The position numbers and the translations under genes were made by a program. From Cacajao melanocephalus (Eukaryota; Chordata; Mammalia; Primates; Pitheciidae): DNA of 64,000 nt. The stretch spans positions 1-64,000 of the forward strand of contig CAUYLG010059108.1 in the NCBI GenBank assembly GCA_963573385.1, written 5' to 3'. Every line of letters begins with the position of its first letter. Within the stretch, counting starts at the first letter, position 1. The notes below the pieces were generated by a model. It worked only from the letters and a program-made list of their open reading frames with translations, was not told the DNA's origin and made no database searches. Shown here one piece after another: positions 1-11,799 of the stretch.

Positions 1-43
1 CAGAGGCTGGGAAGAGAGAGAGAGAGAGAGAGAGAAAGAGAAA

Positions 44-74
<31 letters not shown>
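1..74. repeat. (GA)n microsatellite
   Basis: Almost pure GA dinucleotide tract with a few AAAG interruptions, running into a G-rich stretch. It abuts the purine-rich start of an L1 3' UTR fragment, so it may have grown from the L1 polypurine tract. Confidence 0.9.
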
Positions 75-390
75 TATGGGGGGGTGGGGGGTGGGAGGAG
101 GAGAAAGTTTAGTTAATGAGTACAAACACACAGTTAGATAGAAGAAATAAGTTCTAGTGTTCCATAGCAAAGTAGGGTGACTGTAGTTAACAACAATGTA
201 TTGTTTACATCAAAATAGCTAGATGAGAGGACTTGAAATGTTCCCAACACAGGAATGATAAATACTTGAGACGATGGACACCCCAACACCCTGTCTTGAT
301 TATTACACAGTTTATGCATGTAACAAAATACCACACTTACCCAATAACTATGTACAAATATAATGTATCAAAAAAATTATTTTTAAAACT
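75..390 (+). mobile_element. L1 3' UTR fragment (L1P/L1MA-type)
   Basis: A G-rich tract is followed by the familiar 3' UTR block of older primate L1s (tracagttagatagaag..., gggtgactgtagttaac, aatgttcccaacac, gatgga), ending in an A-rich tail near 370-390. Only the non-coding 3' end is present. The subfamily is a judgement from memory. Confidence 0.6.
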
Positions 391-597
391 CCATTCATAT
401 TAGTCAAGTCAATCTCAAATATACTCCATATTTACCCATAATCCTGCTAACATCATTTCCTTTAATAGGCAATATGTACCATTGCTTGACATCTGTCTTA
501 ATCAAACACATCCTCCAAGGTGTCCTTTATTTTCTACCTCCTCCCTGAAGCCTTCTCTGATTATCTTATTCTCATTGATTTACCTGCACTGTAATAG

Positions 598-908
<311 letters not shown>

Positions 909-959
909 TCTAATAGAATTTTGTACTACCTACTTTAACAAAAGTTGTACCCTGAAATT

Positions 960-1082
960 GGTCACAGATTAATTCACTTAATAAGCACTTTTTGGGTAGG
1001 GTCCATATCTTTTCTGTTCAATTTGCATTGCACTTTTAGCCCAAGAAAAGTATTCAATATACATTTATTTATTGACTGATGG
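960..1082 (+). mobile_element. L2 3' end fragment
   Basis: The order 'agggtccatatcttttctg', then 'attcaatatacatttattta', follows the L2 3' terminus (stop-region phrase, then the NNCAATAAATATTTGTTGAATGA tail). It is strongly diverged and partial. Confidence 0.45.
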
Positions 1083-1227
1083 TAGACATCATCTTAGCTT
1101 ATCTAATAGTTATAGATTTATTAAACACATTATATGTGTTATTAACAAAGCACTAAATATTAAACAAAGCAAAGTAGATCTTTCTGGAATAATGCCAGAG
1201 AGGATATTCAATATACACAGAATAAGA

Positions 1228-1465
1228 AGAGCTATAATTTACTGGTCACTTGGCAAACACTTTACTAAGGGTCTTACATAGGTGAGCTCATTTAATCTTC
1301 ACAATAATCCCGAGTTTGACATCATTATTATTTTTGTTTTAGTTATGAGTAATCTGAAGTTCAAAGGGAAGTTCAAATCTGAAGTTCAATCCTAAGTTCG
1401 AATCTGAAGTTCAAAGTTCAAGGCACAAAGCTAGGAAGTGACAGAATGGGTTTTAAATATAAGTG
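1228..1465 (-). mobile_element. MIR, antisense
   Basis: The run from 'gtgagctcatttaatcttc' through 'acaataatcc' to 'aaagctaggaagtgacagaa' is the reverse complement of the MIR core and 3' half. Inside it the 'lower' segment (1351-1421) is expanded by short tandem copies of aagttcaa. Confidence 0.7.
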
Positions 1466-2690
1466 TTCTCACAGCTGAGGGCATACACTGAGCAGAATTT
1501 TCTCTCATAGTCTATATTTGTTTACTGCAAAATTTTAAGACCTAGGTCACTGTCATAATTTCAGTACAAAGTTCCCTATATGCTTTGCTAAATACAAATA
1601 ATACATTTCCCTTTTCGCTATATCAGAGGAGTATCAAGCCTTTGTACTTAGTTTCTGTCAGAGATCAGAGAGAAAACTAGTCAAATATTCACCCATTTTT
1701 CAGTTATGTCCACTTTATAAACAGCTCTTGGCAGCACAGAGGCCCCACATGGTGAGTGCTTAGCGCTGTCTTTCAGTCATTTCACCACTGGGACAAGAAT
1801 TTCAAGGATCTGCCAGTCTTACAAATTAGTTTCAGAAAGACTTGTTTTCAATAGTTGAGTTTAAAAACATTCTAAATTACATTTACTACAGTTTGTTTAA
1901 AGCTTTTTTATCCTGGCCTATCTTTCTGAGTTGCAGCTTAATTTTTCACTGTCTCATTATAATTTCTCTCTTTTTTCTGGATTCCATCCTCTCATTCATT
2001 ATTCTTTGTCTCCTCTCTTGTTTCTGGCTTTTCTTCCTGCAGCTGGGCTTTGGTTAGAAGGAGTGGACGCAGCTGCCCAACCGTATTCACATTCTTTACT
2101 GATATGATTTTCTTGAGGTAAAACATCATTTAAGAAGTATTACTCAACAATTAAATGTTTCTGTCCTCCTCAAATTCTGTGTCTGAAAGTCTGCCAAGAA
2201 GACCCTTTGCAGTTGTTTGTATTGGTTTGGATTCCTTCCTGTTATGCATTATTTTATTTGTTCTGTGCTTGTTTGCCTTTTATGAAATATTTTGTCATAG
2301 TTCTAATTTCCTGTTTCTATTTAATCTTCACCGCTGACTTGGTTCAACTGTTATCTTTCCTTTTTTGGGGGGGAAGGGATTCAATGGCTACTTTTCTTTA
2401 CAAGTTTTGACGCTTATTAAACTAATGTTCCTTCAATTTGATGGGCTAAATTTTTATAGAGTTCAGGGGCAATTGTGAAGCCAGGAGTTGGACTCTTGTT
2501 TAGTTTTGAAGACTCTAATTTGTCCACTGTACTCTTGGTTTGAAGCAGCAGCAATTTTCGTTGATATTACTACTTAAGGGTACAAAATTGTGCCCATGAG
2601 AAAGTGATCAGTTGTGGAAACCTTACACTATCTGAACTTGAGTGTTATTTCTAACTGGAACTGTCTTAATCTTTCAAAATTATCCTAGGC
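1466..2690. other. Unassigned AT-rich sequence
   Basis: I recognise no gene or repeat here. The ORFs of 60-71 codons at 1842-2410 are T-rich frames rich in Leu, Phe and Ser with no domain pattern. A short G-run lies near 2366. Confidence 0.5.
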
Positions 2691-2692
2691 TT

Positions 2693-2750
2693 TTTCAGTG
2701 CAGCATCTTAGCTGACTTTTCAATAGAACATTGGATAAATTAAATATCAA
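2693..2750 (+). repeat. Dispersed local duplication, copy A
   Basis: About 58 bp (core gcatcttagctgacttttca, then gaacattgg and attaaatatcaa) that recurs in the same orientation at 3127-3184 with a few substitutions and one 2-bp indel. Confidence 0.85.
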
Positions 2751-3126
2751 GTTCTTCCTAAGTAATTGAACAAACCTTATTCATCATGCCTAGCTTATCT
2801 TGAGATAAATAGGGATGTATCAGGGTAATTAAATCAAATGCTGCTCTTCAACATTTACAAAGGAAAAGGGATGGGATGGGTCCAGAGATAATCTTAACAT
2901 ACTTAACAATTATAAGCAACAACAATCAAAACGGAAGCCAGCTTCAAAGGAGGAGTTGGAAACCTTTGTCATGCCAGTACTTTCCACCTTGGTCGCTGAA
3001 TTATTGGGAGGCTGGGGACTTAGCAGTGGTCAACAGGGGGTGCACTTAAGGGCCTTGAGCTAGTGTGGAATTATCTTAATACTTTAGTAATTAGTCTTGG
3101 GTTAGAGTGTGCTCACTGTTGATTTA

Positions 3127-3184
3127 TTTTTCAATGTAGCATCTTAGCTGACTTTTCAATGGAACATTGGAAAATTAAATATCA
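3127..3184 (+). repeat. Dispersed local duplication, copy B
   Basis: Second copy of the 2693-2750 segment, same orientation, about 430 bp downstream. The intervening sequence contains no repeat I recognise. Confidence 0.85.
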
Positions 3185-3429
3185 ATTATTGGATTTTTCA
3201 ATTCAAATGCAGTAATCCCTTTCCAATTTATACATTGTGTCAGGTTGGCCCACAGAGACTACTGGGATGGCATTTGATTTTCTATAATGGTTCCTGGTGA
3301 AATCCTGTGTGCAGGTCAAGTTTAGATCTTTATTAATTGAGCTTCTCAATTCTATGGGAATCAGAACCTACCATTGTCTGTAAAAAGAAAATTAAAACAT
3401 ATATATATTTCAAAATGTACTGAACTTGG

Positions 3430-3575
3430 GGTTGAGTTTTGGCTGTACAAGTTATTAACTGTAATTTTGGGGCAATTGCTTAACAACTTCATTTTCACCC
3501 TTTCTCAGTAAAAGTGAAGGAATTGGATCAGATGAGTTCTAAGTTCCCTTCAATATCTAGTATTCTGTAACTCTA
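3430..3575 (+). mobile_element. MIR3-like SINE
   Basis: The end of this stretch, 'gatgagttctaagttccctt' then 'caatatctagtattctgtaa', matches the diagnostic MIR3/THER1 3' phrase (gatgatctctaaggtccctt, ccagctctaaaattctatga). The upstream 'gcttaacaacttcattttca' fits the MIR core. Confidence 0.55.
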
Positions 3576-4770
3576 TTTAAATACCAACAAGAAGATTTAT
3601 CTTGCCTGATATTTAATAGATAATTGAATAAAAATCAACTTATTTTTTTGGACTTGTAGGAAAAGGCACAGTATCACAAACTTCTGGGCATATAAACCAT
3701 TCCTGATAACTACTTACTCATTTCTTTCCACAGGTTTCCAACACTGTTTAAAGACTATCTGAGTAAACTCTTTTTTTTTTTAAATTTGTATACAGAGGCA
3801 AATAATGACTACATAAAGTTAAACGCCGTTTCTCTATATGCTTAGCATTCAATTATTTTCTGAAGCATCACTATAGTCTTTCTGCAATGAAGGTTCAGTT
3901 GTACTAAACTCTTCCCTCTGTCTTACATGGAAAGCAGAATTTTCAATGTTTATTTCATTTTAAGAATGGATCGAACTTTTTGGAAGTGCATTGTCATTTT
4001 TGGAATCATGGCAGAATTAGTTATTTTTTACATTCATTAATACCTATGTACTAAGTCAGAACCTTAAAAAATTTTTTCCCTTTTTTCAAATTTTATTTTT
4101 ATCTTTATTATTAGACTACCAGGGACAGAACTATTAATATGTAGTATAAACCATCCTTACCCAAACTAAATAAAGAAACAAGAAAGAGTAATTTCTTCTT
4201 AAACCTTAAAAACGGCTCTGAAATTATCCGAATCACACACGAAATTTCTTTTAGCCTTTGGCATTTCCACAGATCTCTGATGCATAACAGCTAAATTGTT
4301 TAGGTCCTATGTATCTACCTTCCTACTGATACCTGTTTTACAAGACTGTATCATTAGTGCCTAATCCTCACATTTTGATAATGCCTTTATTCAGAAGACA
4401 AATCATGATCTTTCGATTAAAAAAAAAATCCCTCTTAAGCTGAAGACCAATTTTGCCTTTTCTAGTTAAAGTATTAGTTATCATGCTATAGGTTCTCTGT
4501 GACAAAAATGCTTTCTGTGAGGGAAACAGCTCTAAGACAATGAATGCCTTGTTTATGGTTGTGGTTCAATATCTTTTTATTGACTTTAGGAGTAAGCTTT
4601 GTTGGTTTTAATTTAACTGGAGTGCATATGTTTATTAAAGACTTTCCAAACCAATTTGAGAGTGAAAATAGGCTAGAAACTAGAAGGAAGAACAAGGGCT
4701 AGGAACTAGAAAGAAGAACTGTGCCAGGAAGAGATCCAGCCTGCTGGTTTGGATAAAAATGTATTCATTT
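3576..4770. other. Unassigned AT-rich sequence
   Basis: No gene or confident repeat. Contains T-runs at 3770-3780 and 4416-4426 and a 69-codon minus frame with no recognisable features. Confidence 0.45.
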
Positions 4771-4774
4771 GTTT

Positions 4775-4910
4775 TTCCATCTATTCATCCATACAGCATC
4801 AAAGAAATATTTATTCAGGGCCTAATATTTTCTAGACAATGCGCTAAATTGCTGTGATATAAAAATAAAGGAAAATAGATGTTGGTCCCATGAAATTCAT
4901 CTTTTGAAGA
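4775..4910 (-). mobile_element. L2 3' end fragment, antisense
   Basis: 'aagaaatatttattcagggc', 'gacaatgcgctaaattgctg' and 'ttggtcccatgaaattcat' follow the reverse complement of the L2 3' end in order. Confidence 0.6.
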
Positions 4911-4999
4911 TACACAAAAGATCATTCTGTAAGATATAAATTATATAGTCAGATTTGTGAAACTAGAGAAAAATAAAATACAGAGATGAGAATAGTAAC

Positions 5000-5160
5000 A
5001 AAATTTATAAATGTCTTATCTATGCCAGGCAATCTTCTAATCAGTTTACATTTACTCTTTACAATAAGAAGTATGAGGCAAATAACGACAACTGTCATTC
5101 CCATTTTACAGATGGAAAACTGAAGCACAGGAGGGTACTTGTCCAATGCCAGTGGATTCT
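5000..5160 (-). mobile_element. MIR, antisense
   Basis: 'cccattttacagatggaaaa', then 'ctgaagcacaggagggtac' is the reverse complement of the MIR core (cctcagtttcctcatctgta). The 127-codon minus ORF over this region is incidental. Confidence 0.75.
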
Positions 5161-5169
5161 GGGTCCTTT

Positions 5170-5700
5170 GAGAGAAATCGCTTCTCAAAGAGTGGAAACT
5201 GAGATTTCTCAGAGTAGAGATTTCAGTTACAAAGGATCTTGTGTGTGGCAACCACTGAGCAAAGCAGGTCCTTCCAAAATCATGCCCCATGGAAGGGCAT
5301 TTTATCCAGAAGGTCCAGAATATCACTTGCACTCCTGAGGAAGGATGCCATGGATACTAGTCCTACCAGCACATTTCTCTTCCCAGTTATTAGTATGTCC
5401 CAGTTAGTAATTTTTAAAGCTTGTTTCTTGGAAAGAGTTCAACTGCTGACAAATTCTCCCTATATCCTATCTTGATCAATCATGATGCATGAAGCATCTG
5501 ATCAGATCAGAGCACCTTATATCAGGGACCTAAAGAGGGAGAGGCCCACAGTTGCTAGCAGGCATCCAGGTATTCACCTGCCATGCCACAGGCATCTTTG
5601 GATGGTTCCCATTGCTTCCTGTTGAAGTTTCTGACTCTGAGGCATTGCTAGAGAAACCCGTCCTGCCAGTCAGTCAAGAAAAAAACATTAAGAAAAATTA
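5170..5700. other. Unassigned sequence
   Basis: Somewhat GC-richer than its flanks. No repeat family or exon recognised. The stretch at 5475-5510 is rich in overlapping tgatca/atgcat palindromes. Confidence 0.4.
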
Positions 5701-5707
5701 CCATTCA

Positions 5708-5986
5708 GGCCAGGCACAGTGACTCATGCCTGTAATCTCAGCACTTGGGGAGGATGAGGCAACGGATAACTTGAGGTCAAGAATTTGGGACCAGCCTGGA
5801 CAACATGGTGAAACCCTGTCTCTGCTAAAAATGCATAAAATTAGCCAGGTGTGATAGGGTGTGCCTGTAGTCCCAGCTACTTGGCAGGCTGTGGCAGGAG
5901 AATCGCTTGAGCCCAGAAAGTGGAGGTTGCAGCAGTGTGCAAGACTCTGTCTCAAAAAAACACCACCACCACCAACCCCAAAATGG
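5708..5986 (+). mobile_element. Alu with internal deletion in the right arm
   Basis: Clear Alu from ggccaggcacagtgactcat to gactctgtctcaaaa. After 'tggaggttgcag' the usual segment carrying the 'actccagcctggg' motif (about 40 bp) is missing. The A-tail has become a CAC-repeat tail near 5961-5975. Confidence 0.93.
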
Positions 5987-6119
5987 CTATTCAGCTCATA
6001 TGTGTGAAAGTTTACCTGGTATATATGAAAGAAAGACTTATTTTATGAAGTTTAAAATATTACATAATCTATTTTTTCACCTAAAATACTTAGAGAGAAT
6101 GATTATGTCCAATTTTGTT

Positions 6120-6620
6120 TTGAATGCAGGGAAATGAATTCACTTATCACAGTTGTAGAGCTGTAAATTGGCACAACCTTTTGGGAGAAAAATAGGGAAA
6201 TATTTTGATATAATAGGATATAATAGGTGTGCCCAAAGATCAATGAACAGTTGTTAATTATAGATACTTTATTGTAAAGAAAAAATTGGGAAAATTTACC
6301 TAGTAATAGGGAATTGGCCATCTAAACTACGTTATCTCCAAACAATGAGATACCCTATAGGCATTGAAAGTCACATTGTAAGAGATTATTGATGGGAAAA
6401 AGAGTATTTTTTGATTATTGATGTATTTAGTATTGAGTTAAAAAATCATCTATTAAATAATATATGCAGTATACCATTTTTATAAATAATGGTAAATATA
6501 TATAATGCAAATTCATAGGTATATAAAATTGTACATATAGATAAAAATCTATGTATGTGTATAAATAGATATAGTCTAGAAAATTATTCACCAACATTTT
6601 ACTAGCAATGGAATTACAAG
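6120..6620 (+). mobile_element. L1M 3' UTR fragment
   Basis: 'taaattggcacaacctttt', 'gatcaatgaacagttgt', 'agggaattggcca', 'aacaatgagata' and 'tataccatttttataa' appear in the same order as the 3' UTR of old mammalian L1M elements, strongly diverged. Confidence 0.65.
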
Positions 6621-9415
6621 AATTTTAAAAAATCTGCATTTAACAATTAGGACAAAGTAATTACTATATAAGATTGTTACTAGATACAGAATAAGAAATT
6701 AAGATAAAATAAAATGCCTCACTCACTCATCATAAAATAGCTTATGATTATTATTATTTCTAAATAAATCTGGTCCTTCTCATTTACATTTGGTCTACAG
6801 TTTGCCCACACCAGTTACCCGTCCTTTGGTTGATATCCCCCCCGAAGATCTTTATTAAGGGATATTATAGGTTTTTAAAATTGATTAGCCTACATTATTG
6901 CCATCCTGTTCATCTATGAGAAAACAGCTTAGATGTCACAATTAATGAAAGGTAGTGTTTCAGCCTTGGCATTTATTTTATTTGAATATTATTCTAGATC
7001 AGAGGTCGTTATGTGGCAGTGCTTAGGCTGAGGCTGGGTTGCAGGTGTTGGGCTTAGCTCCTGTAGTGTTCTCCAACATCTAAAAAGCATAAGATTATTT
7101 CATATAAAAATCCAGATATGAGGATTCTTTTGAAAAACAGATAGGCCTTACAATGTAGAACTTGAATTCTCACCAGACAGGGATTAGCTGGAGACTAGTA
7201 GTCCATTTTCCTTTATAAATGGGCACACATGCTCCAGTTAGCCATGGCTGCAGCCTCTCTTTACTTTAGGTTGAAATTCCTTGCCTAAGTTTATAGGCAT
7301 TTTTGTTGCTGTCTCTTTTTAAACACCCCCATTTTCATCATATTTAAAGAATAAGATAAAATTAATAAATTGTTAGATGATTTGATGAGTATTTTCTTTA
7401 CCATCTTAAAAAACATCATCTAGATGACAAATGGCCCTCTAATTTCAAAGTATGTTTCTATTTTATTTCCCTAAAAATAGTAAAAGGGAGAGATACAGAA
7501 AGCGGGCGGGTAGAGAGAGAGAGAGAGAGAGAACATAGCAAACACATTTATCAGAGGAACACATATAATGTCAAGAAAATTGGTAATTGAAAGATTTTGG
7601 TTGTCTAGTTTACAATTTTCTCAGCCACATAAAATTACTTTATTTGTATTCGAACATCTCAATATTGTTTGTGTTTTAACTGAGCCTTTTTTTCCAACTG
7701 TCTCTGAGACTAGGAGAAGGAAATTAATGAAACATTAAAAGAAACTAGCTTCACAAATTTATAGAAATGAAAAACCCCCAGAAAAACAGATTTGCTGGGA
7801 ATACTACAAGGGGCAATGATCCCCTGGCCTGTTAGGACATGAGGTATCAACTAATGTGCAATTAAAAAATAAAACTTGTGAGAAGGCAATGCGGGAGCAT
7901 AAAAGCTATTAATGCACTCCTAAGAGTTGAGGTTCTTGCCAGCAAAGCCATCTGTCAAGAGATTACAGAGAAGGAAATTTTTGCAAGAATCTTCCCCTGG
8001 GACCAGATAAAGTGCCAAGTAAAGGTGTGTGGCATCAGGAGTGAGGACAAACTCTGAGAGTCCTCTGCAGTGCTTGTCACAGACAGAGAGGAAATCGTCC
8101 ACCCACTGGTACTCAGGGAAGAGGAAGAGAAGAGAGGAAAGTCTCTGGATTGCTTTTGACTGGAGAAGTGAGGTTGTATTGAAAAGAGTTTAAAAAACAA
8201 ATTCCTTATAAGGTAAGTTAAACTTTGTTGTACTGAACTCTTAAAATTTTCCATAATACAAAGGCAATAAAGTAATTTATTCAACGTTTTATACTTAGGG
8301 CACTAATGAGAAAATGAATGTTGAGTTTATGAGTCATATTACAGAAGATGATCAGAAATACTTGAGGAAAAGTAAAATGTCATTTTTCTTGAAATCTCAA
8401 ATCTTTGAAGTTTGTGAAAATGCCCAAGATATTATTTAGATAAAATGTACTTAGATGCTATTTTCACTTATTTCTTCAAAATAAATGCTGTTTAAAAAGT
8501 AATCAAGATAAACTCATAATTATTTGCCTCTTGAGAATTAAGAACATGCCATGCTGTGAAATAATTAAAAACCATATGACCATGAAAGTTACAAGACTTA
8601 ATAATAGAGGCACATATTTTTTAAAGTTTCTAGAATCATGGCAGGAAATGGCACTTTAATTTTAAGATTCTAAATAGATCTTAGTTCATTTTCTGATCTA
8701 TGTTTCTATATGGTAATATATATTTTAATAATTATTATCCTTATTTCCTTTGGTGATTGATTTAATTTTTTTCTAAGATGAGAAAAACTGTTGACTATAA
8801 AGGAGGAATAAAGGTATCACAAATTTATTATCTTGACAATTAGATAAGCATTATGCATTTTTTCTTTCAGAATTTTGTCAGAAAGAGAGCTGTCTCTTTA
8901 AATGCAAGTAAATAAATATGTTAGAAGACGTATCTTGTGCTAATTTACAAATGTTTTTAAATTTATAATATCGGTAAGAAGTTGTTGCTCTGGAATTAGG
9001 ACTAAACATACTTTAATTAAATTTTGTTTTGTCTTGCTCAAAATAGAGATATTCTGCTTAACTAACTTGTTACTGAAGGAAATGGAGATGTACAGACATA
9101 AACAGAAATTCTAGACAGGAAAGAGAAATACATCTTATCTGCTGGGAAAGAACACAAAGTCAAATAACACAGTGCTAAGTCTGACTGATCACAGCAATCC
9201 AGTGTTCATGCTGGCACTGTGCCCATAGCAGATTATTGCGTTTGTAATTGGAGAGAAATTAACCTGTGAATTTAAGTCAAGTTATTCTGTGAATTCAATT
9301 AGAGTGGACAATTAATTTTAATAACCCAGGCTTTTGAATCTTCCTTCCTCTCCTACAAATGAACAATTTTGCCTGATTTATCAGAATATTATTTAAATTA
9401 TACTTTCCACTTAAC
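6621..9415. other. Unassigned AT-rich sequence
   Basis: About 2.8 kb with no gene or confident repeat. It contains only the GA tract at 7511-7532 and chance minus-strand frames at 7920-8284. Confidence 0.45.
7511..7532. repeat. Short (GA)n microsatellite
   Basis: Eleven or so GA units after a short GC-rich stretch (agcgggcggg). Confidence 0.85.
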
Positions 9416-9419
9416 TATT

Positions 9420-9560
9420 TTATTCATTTTTCCATTTACTTGTTCATTCAACCAACACTCAATGAATAATGTCCAGGTGGAGGGCGCTATTGGACTAGGC
9501 GTGAAATAATGAACTGATGTGGTCCCTGCTCTCAAAGGGCTTATCGTCCAGTATGCTGCA
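9420..9560 (-). mobile_element. L2 3' end fragment, antisense
   Basis: 'ttcattcaaccaacactcaa', 'gggcgctattggactaggc' and 'gtggtccctgctctcaaagg' are the reverse complement of the L2 3' terminal region. Confidence 0.65.
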
Positions 9561-9758
9561 CGCAAAGTTTCCCTTTAGCTTCATGATAATTTAACAAACA
9601 AAATTTCAATCTATTTTACCAACATGAATTTGAGGTTGACAAAAGGTAAACGATAGCAATAGGAAGTATCTATGTTAACAAGACTTTCAGTACATTGGTT
9701 TTATTTGTTCTTTAGTGTTTTTTAAATTTGTTTAAAGTAGCAAGGACTAAGCATTATT

Positions 9759-10059
<301 letters not shown>

Positions 10060-10073
10060 GACTGAGCATTATT

Positions 10074-11025
10074 TCCTCTGCTCTTGGGTTCTCATTAAAT
10101 TCTTTACTTTAATAGATATAAAACAGATTGGCTTTTACATAGAAGACGATAAGAATTCTTGTTCAACAAAAAGTCCTCGTCTATGTAAAAACTAATCTCT
10201 AAATATTGTCTATTTGAAATTGGAAAATAGATTCTTACCTACCATATTTATTCTTATTTCTACAATTGATTTGGGGTAATAAGCATTTCTATCATTTTTG
10301 GCAATATTATGATGGTTTGTCCTGAACAAAAGTGATATTTAAGTTTTTCAGTTATGAAGATCCTCTCTGGGATCCTTGCCAGAAATAAGAAAGTTCTTGC
10401 TTGGACAAGTGGGTCTGGAAATTGTCACTTCAAATAAAATGTGTTTGTAAGAGAGCACTGTCTCCATATATTTTACAAATAATAAAGTACTAGGATCAAT
10501 AGTCAATATTTTGATAATGCAACATATGTACAGTAATATGAATATAGTATTCTTGCCATACAGAATGAGTTAGTCAAAACAAGATGCAGTCATGTAACTG
10601 TGCAACTATTAGGAACAGGATCTTTAACATTAAAATAATACAGTAGTTCAAAGGCATATGAAAAAAACTGATTACTTTTGACTCTTTATCAGATGAAATC
10701 TATACTAGGTTTTAGAGTTTGATATTTTTATTCTTCAAAGAACATTTATTGGTCACATAGCATTTTCTTTTATTACGTGTTTTTGGATATTCATCCTTTT
10801 TTGTCTCTTTATATACATACAGTTGGAGGATACATTATTTTTGAGGTTGCTGATAATTAAAAGAAGTTCTCACAGTCTCTTGTCTGCCTAATACATAAAT
10901 GCCTTTTATCTAGAAAGTGATAGATCCCAACCAAACAGCCTCTCAACTACTGTTGAAGTACAGTCGGTTACATGAAGGGATGTGGACACACAGATGAGCA
11001 TGAAGCTGAGCATGAGATACCAAAC
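10074..11025. other. Unassigned AT-rich sequence
   Basis: No gene or assignable repeat seen. Confidence 0.45.
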
Positions 11026-11034
11026 CTCCTAGGT

Positions 11035-11165
11035 TTCAGTTTTAACTCTGCTGATTACCACTTTGTGGGGGAAAGTCTCTTACTCACTTTCCCAGGTGTA
11101 AAATAGGGATAATAATAGCACCATTGTTATTACATAGATCAAATGAGATAACATATGCGTGGCTT
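11035..11165 (+). mobile_element. MIR
   Basis: 'gtaaaatagggataataata', then 'agatcaaatgagataacata' is the MIR core and 3' half in sense orientation, preceded by a diverged cttactcactttccc segment. Confidence 0.75.
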
Positions 11166-11171
11166 TATCAT

Positions 11172-11226
11172 ATTGTGGTGGTGATGATGACGATGGTGGT
11201 GGTGGTGGTGGTGATAACGATGAGAT
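11172..11226. repeat. (GGT/GAT)n trinucleotide tract
   Basis: Mixed gtg/gat triplets, including six consecutive ggt units, directly after the MIR. The ORFs that read it as poly-Gly/Asp (plus) or poly-Ser/Pro (minus) are artefacts. Confidence 0.85.
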
Positions 11227-11299
11227 TCTGAAGAAATTCAGACCTTTCCAGGGCCTGTGTGGATTTTTACATTTGCCCTTCACTGTGTCCAGTTTTGAG

Positions 11300-11795
11300 T
11301 TGCTTTATTGCATCCCATACAAGTCACTAGAGACAGCTTTCTAAAGAGCAAATCTGGTTATGTCACTTCCACAGAGTGGCTCTCTGTCACCTTTGGCTAA
11401 AGACTCACATTCTTCAGTGTGGAATATAAGGCTCTTCTCTCATGCTCCTTCAGTTTCTCACACTTCTGAGTCTTGGCACATATTCAGGTCTCTCTGCCTG
11501 GAACACCTACTCCTTGGCCCCGCCTGTATAATTTGAATTTAGCCTTCAACATGAGCTTAAGCTGCCAAGAAGATTTTTCTGATTTCAGCTTGACCTGCCT
11601 CTCTCCATACCCAGGACTGTGCGTAGGTCTATCTTGGCTCAAATTTTAGTTTGTCAGTTTGTCATTTCGTTTAAAAAAAATGTGAGTTATTTGAAAATGG
11701 GGACTATATCTTTCTTCATTAACTAGAAACTACAATTTCTACCACATAGAAGGTTCATCATAAATGTTAACAGATATGTGAATGTTCTAGTGACA
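11300..11795 (+). mobile_element. L2 3' portion
   Basis: In order: 'agcaaatctggttatgtcac', 'ctctgcctggaacacct', 'tcagcttgacctgcc', 'gtcagtttgtcatttc', 'gaaaatggggactatatctt' and 'acatagaaggttcatcataa'. This tracks the L2 ORF2 end and 3' UTR through to its terminus. Confidence 0.75.
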
Positions 11796-11799
11796 AGGT

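Noticed and set aside
4949..5332. 127-codon minus-strand ORF
   Set aside because: It runs through an antisense MIR and unassigned sequence, with no domain or codon signal.
11159..11344. Acidic Asp/Gly-rich peptide
   Set aside because: Translation of the GGT/GAT trinucleotide repeat.
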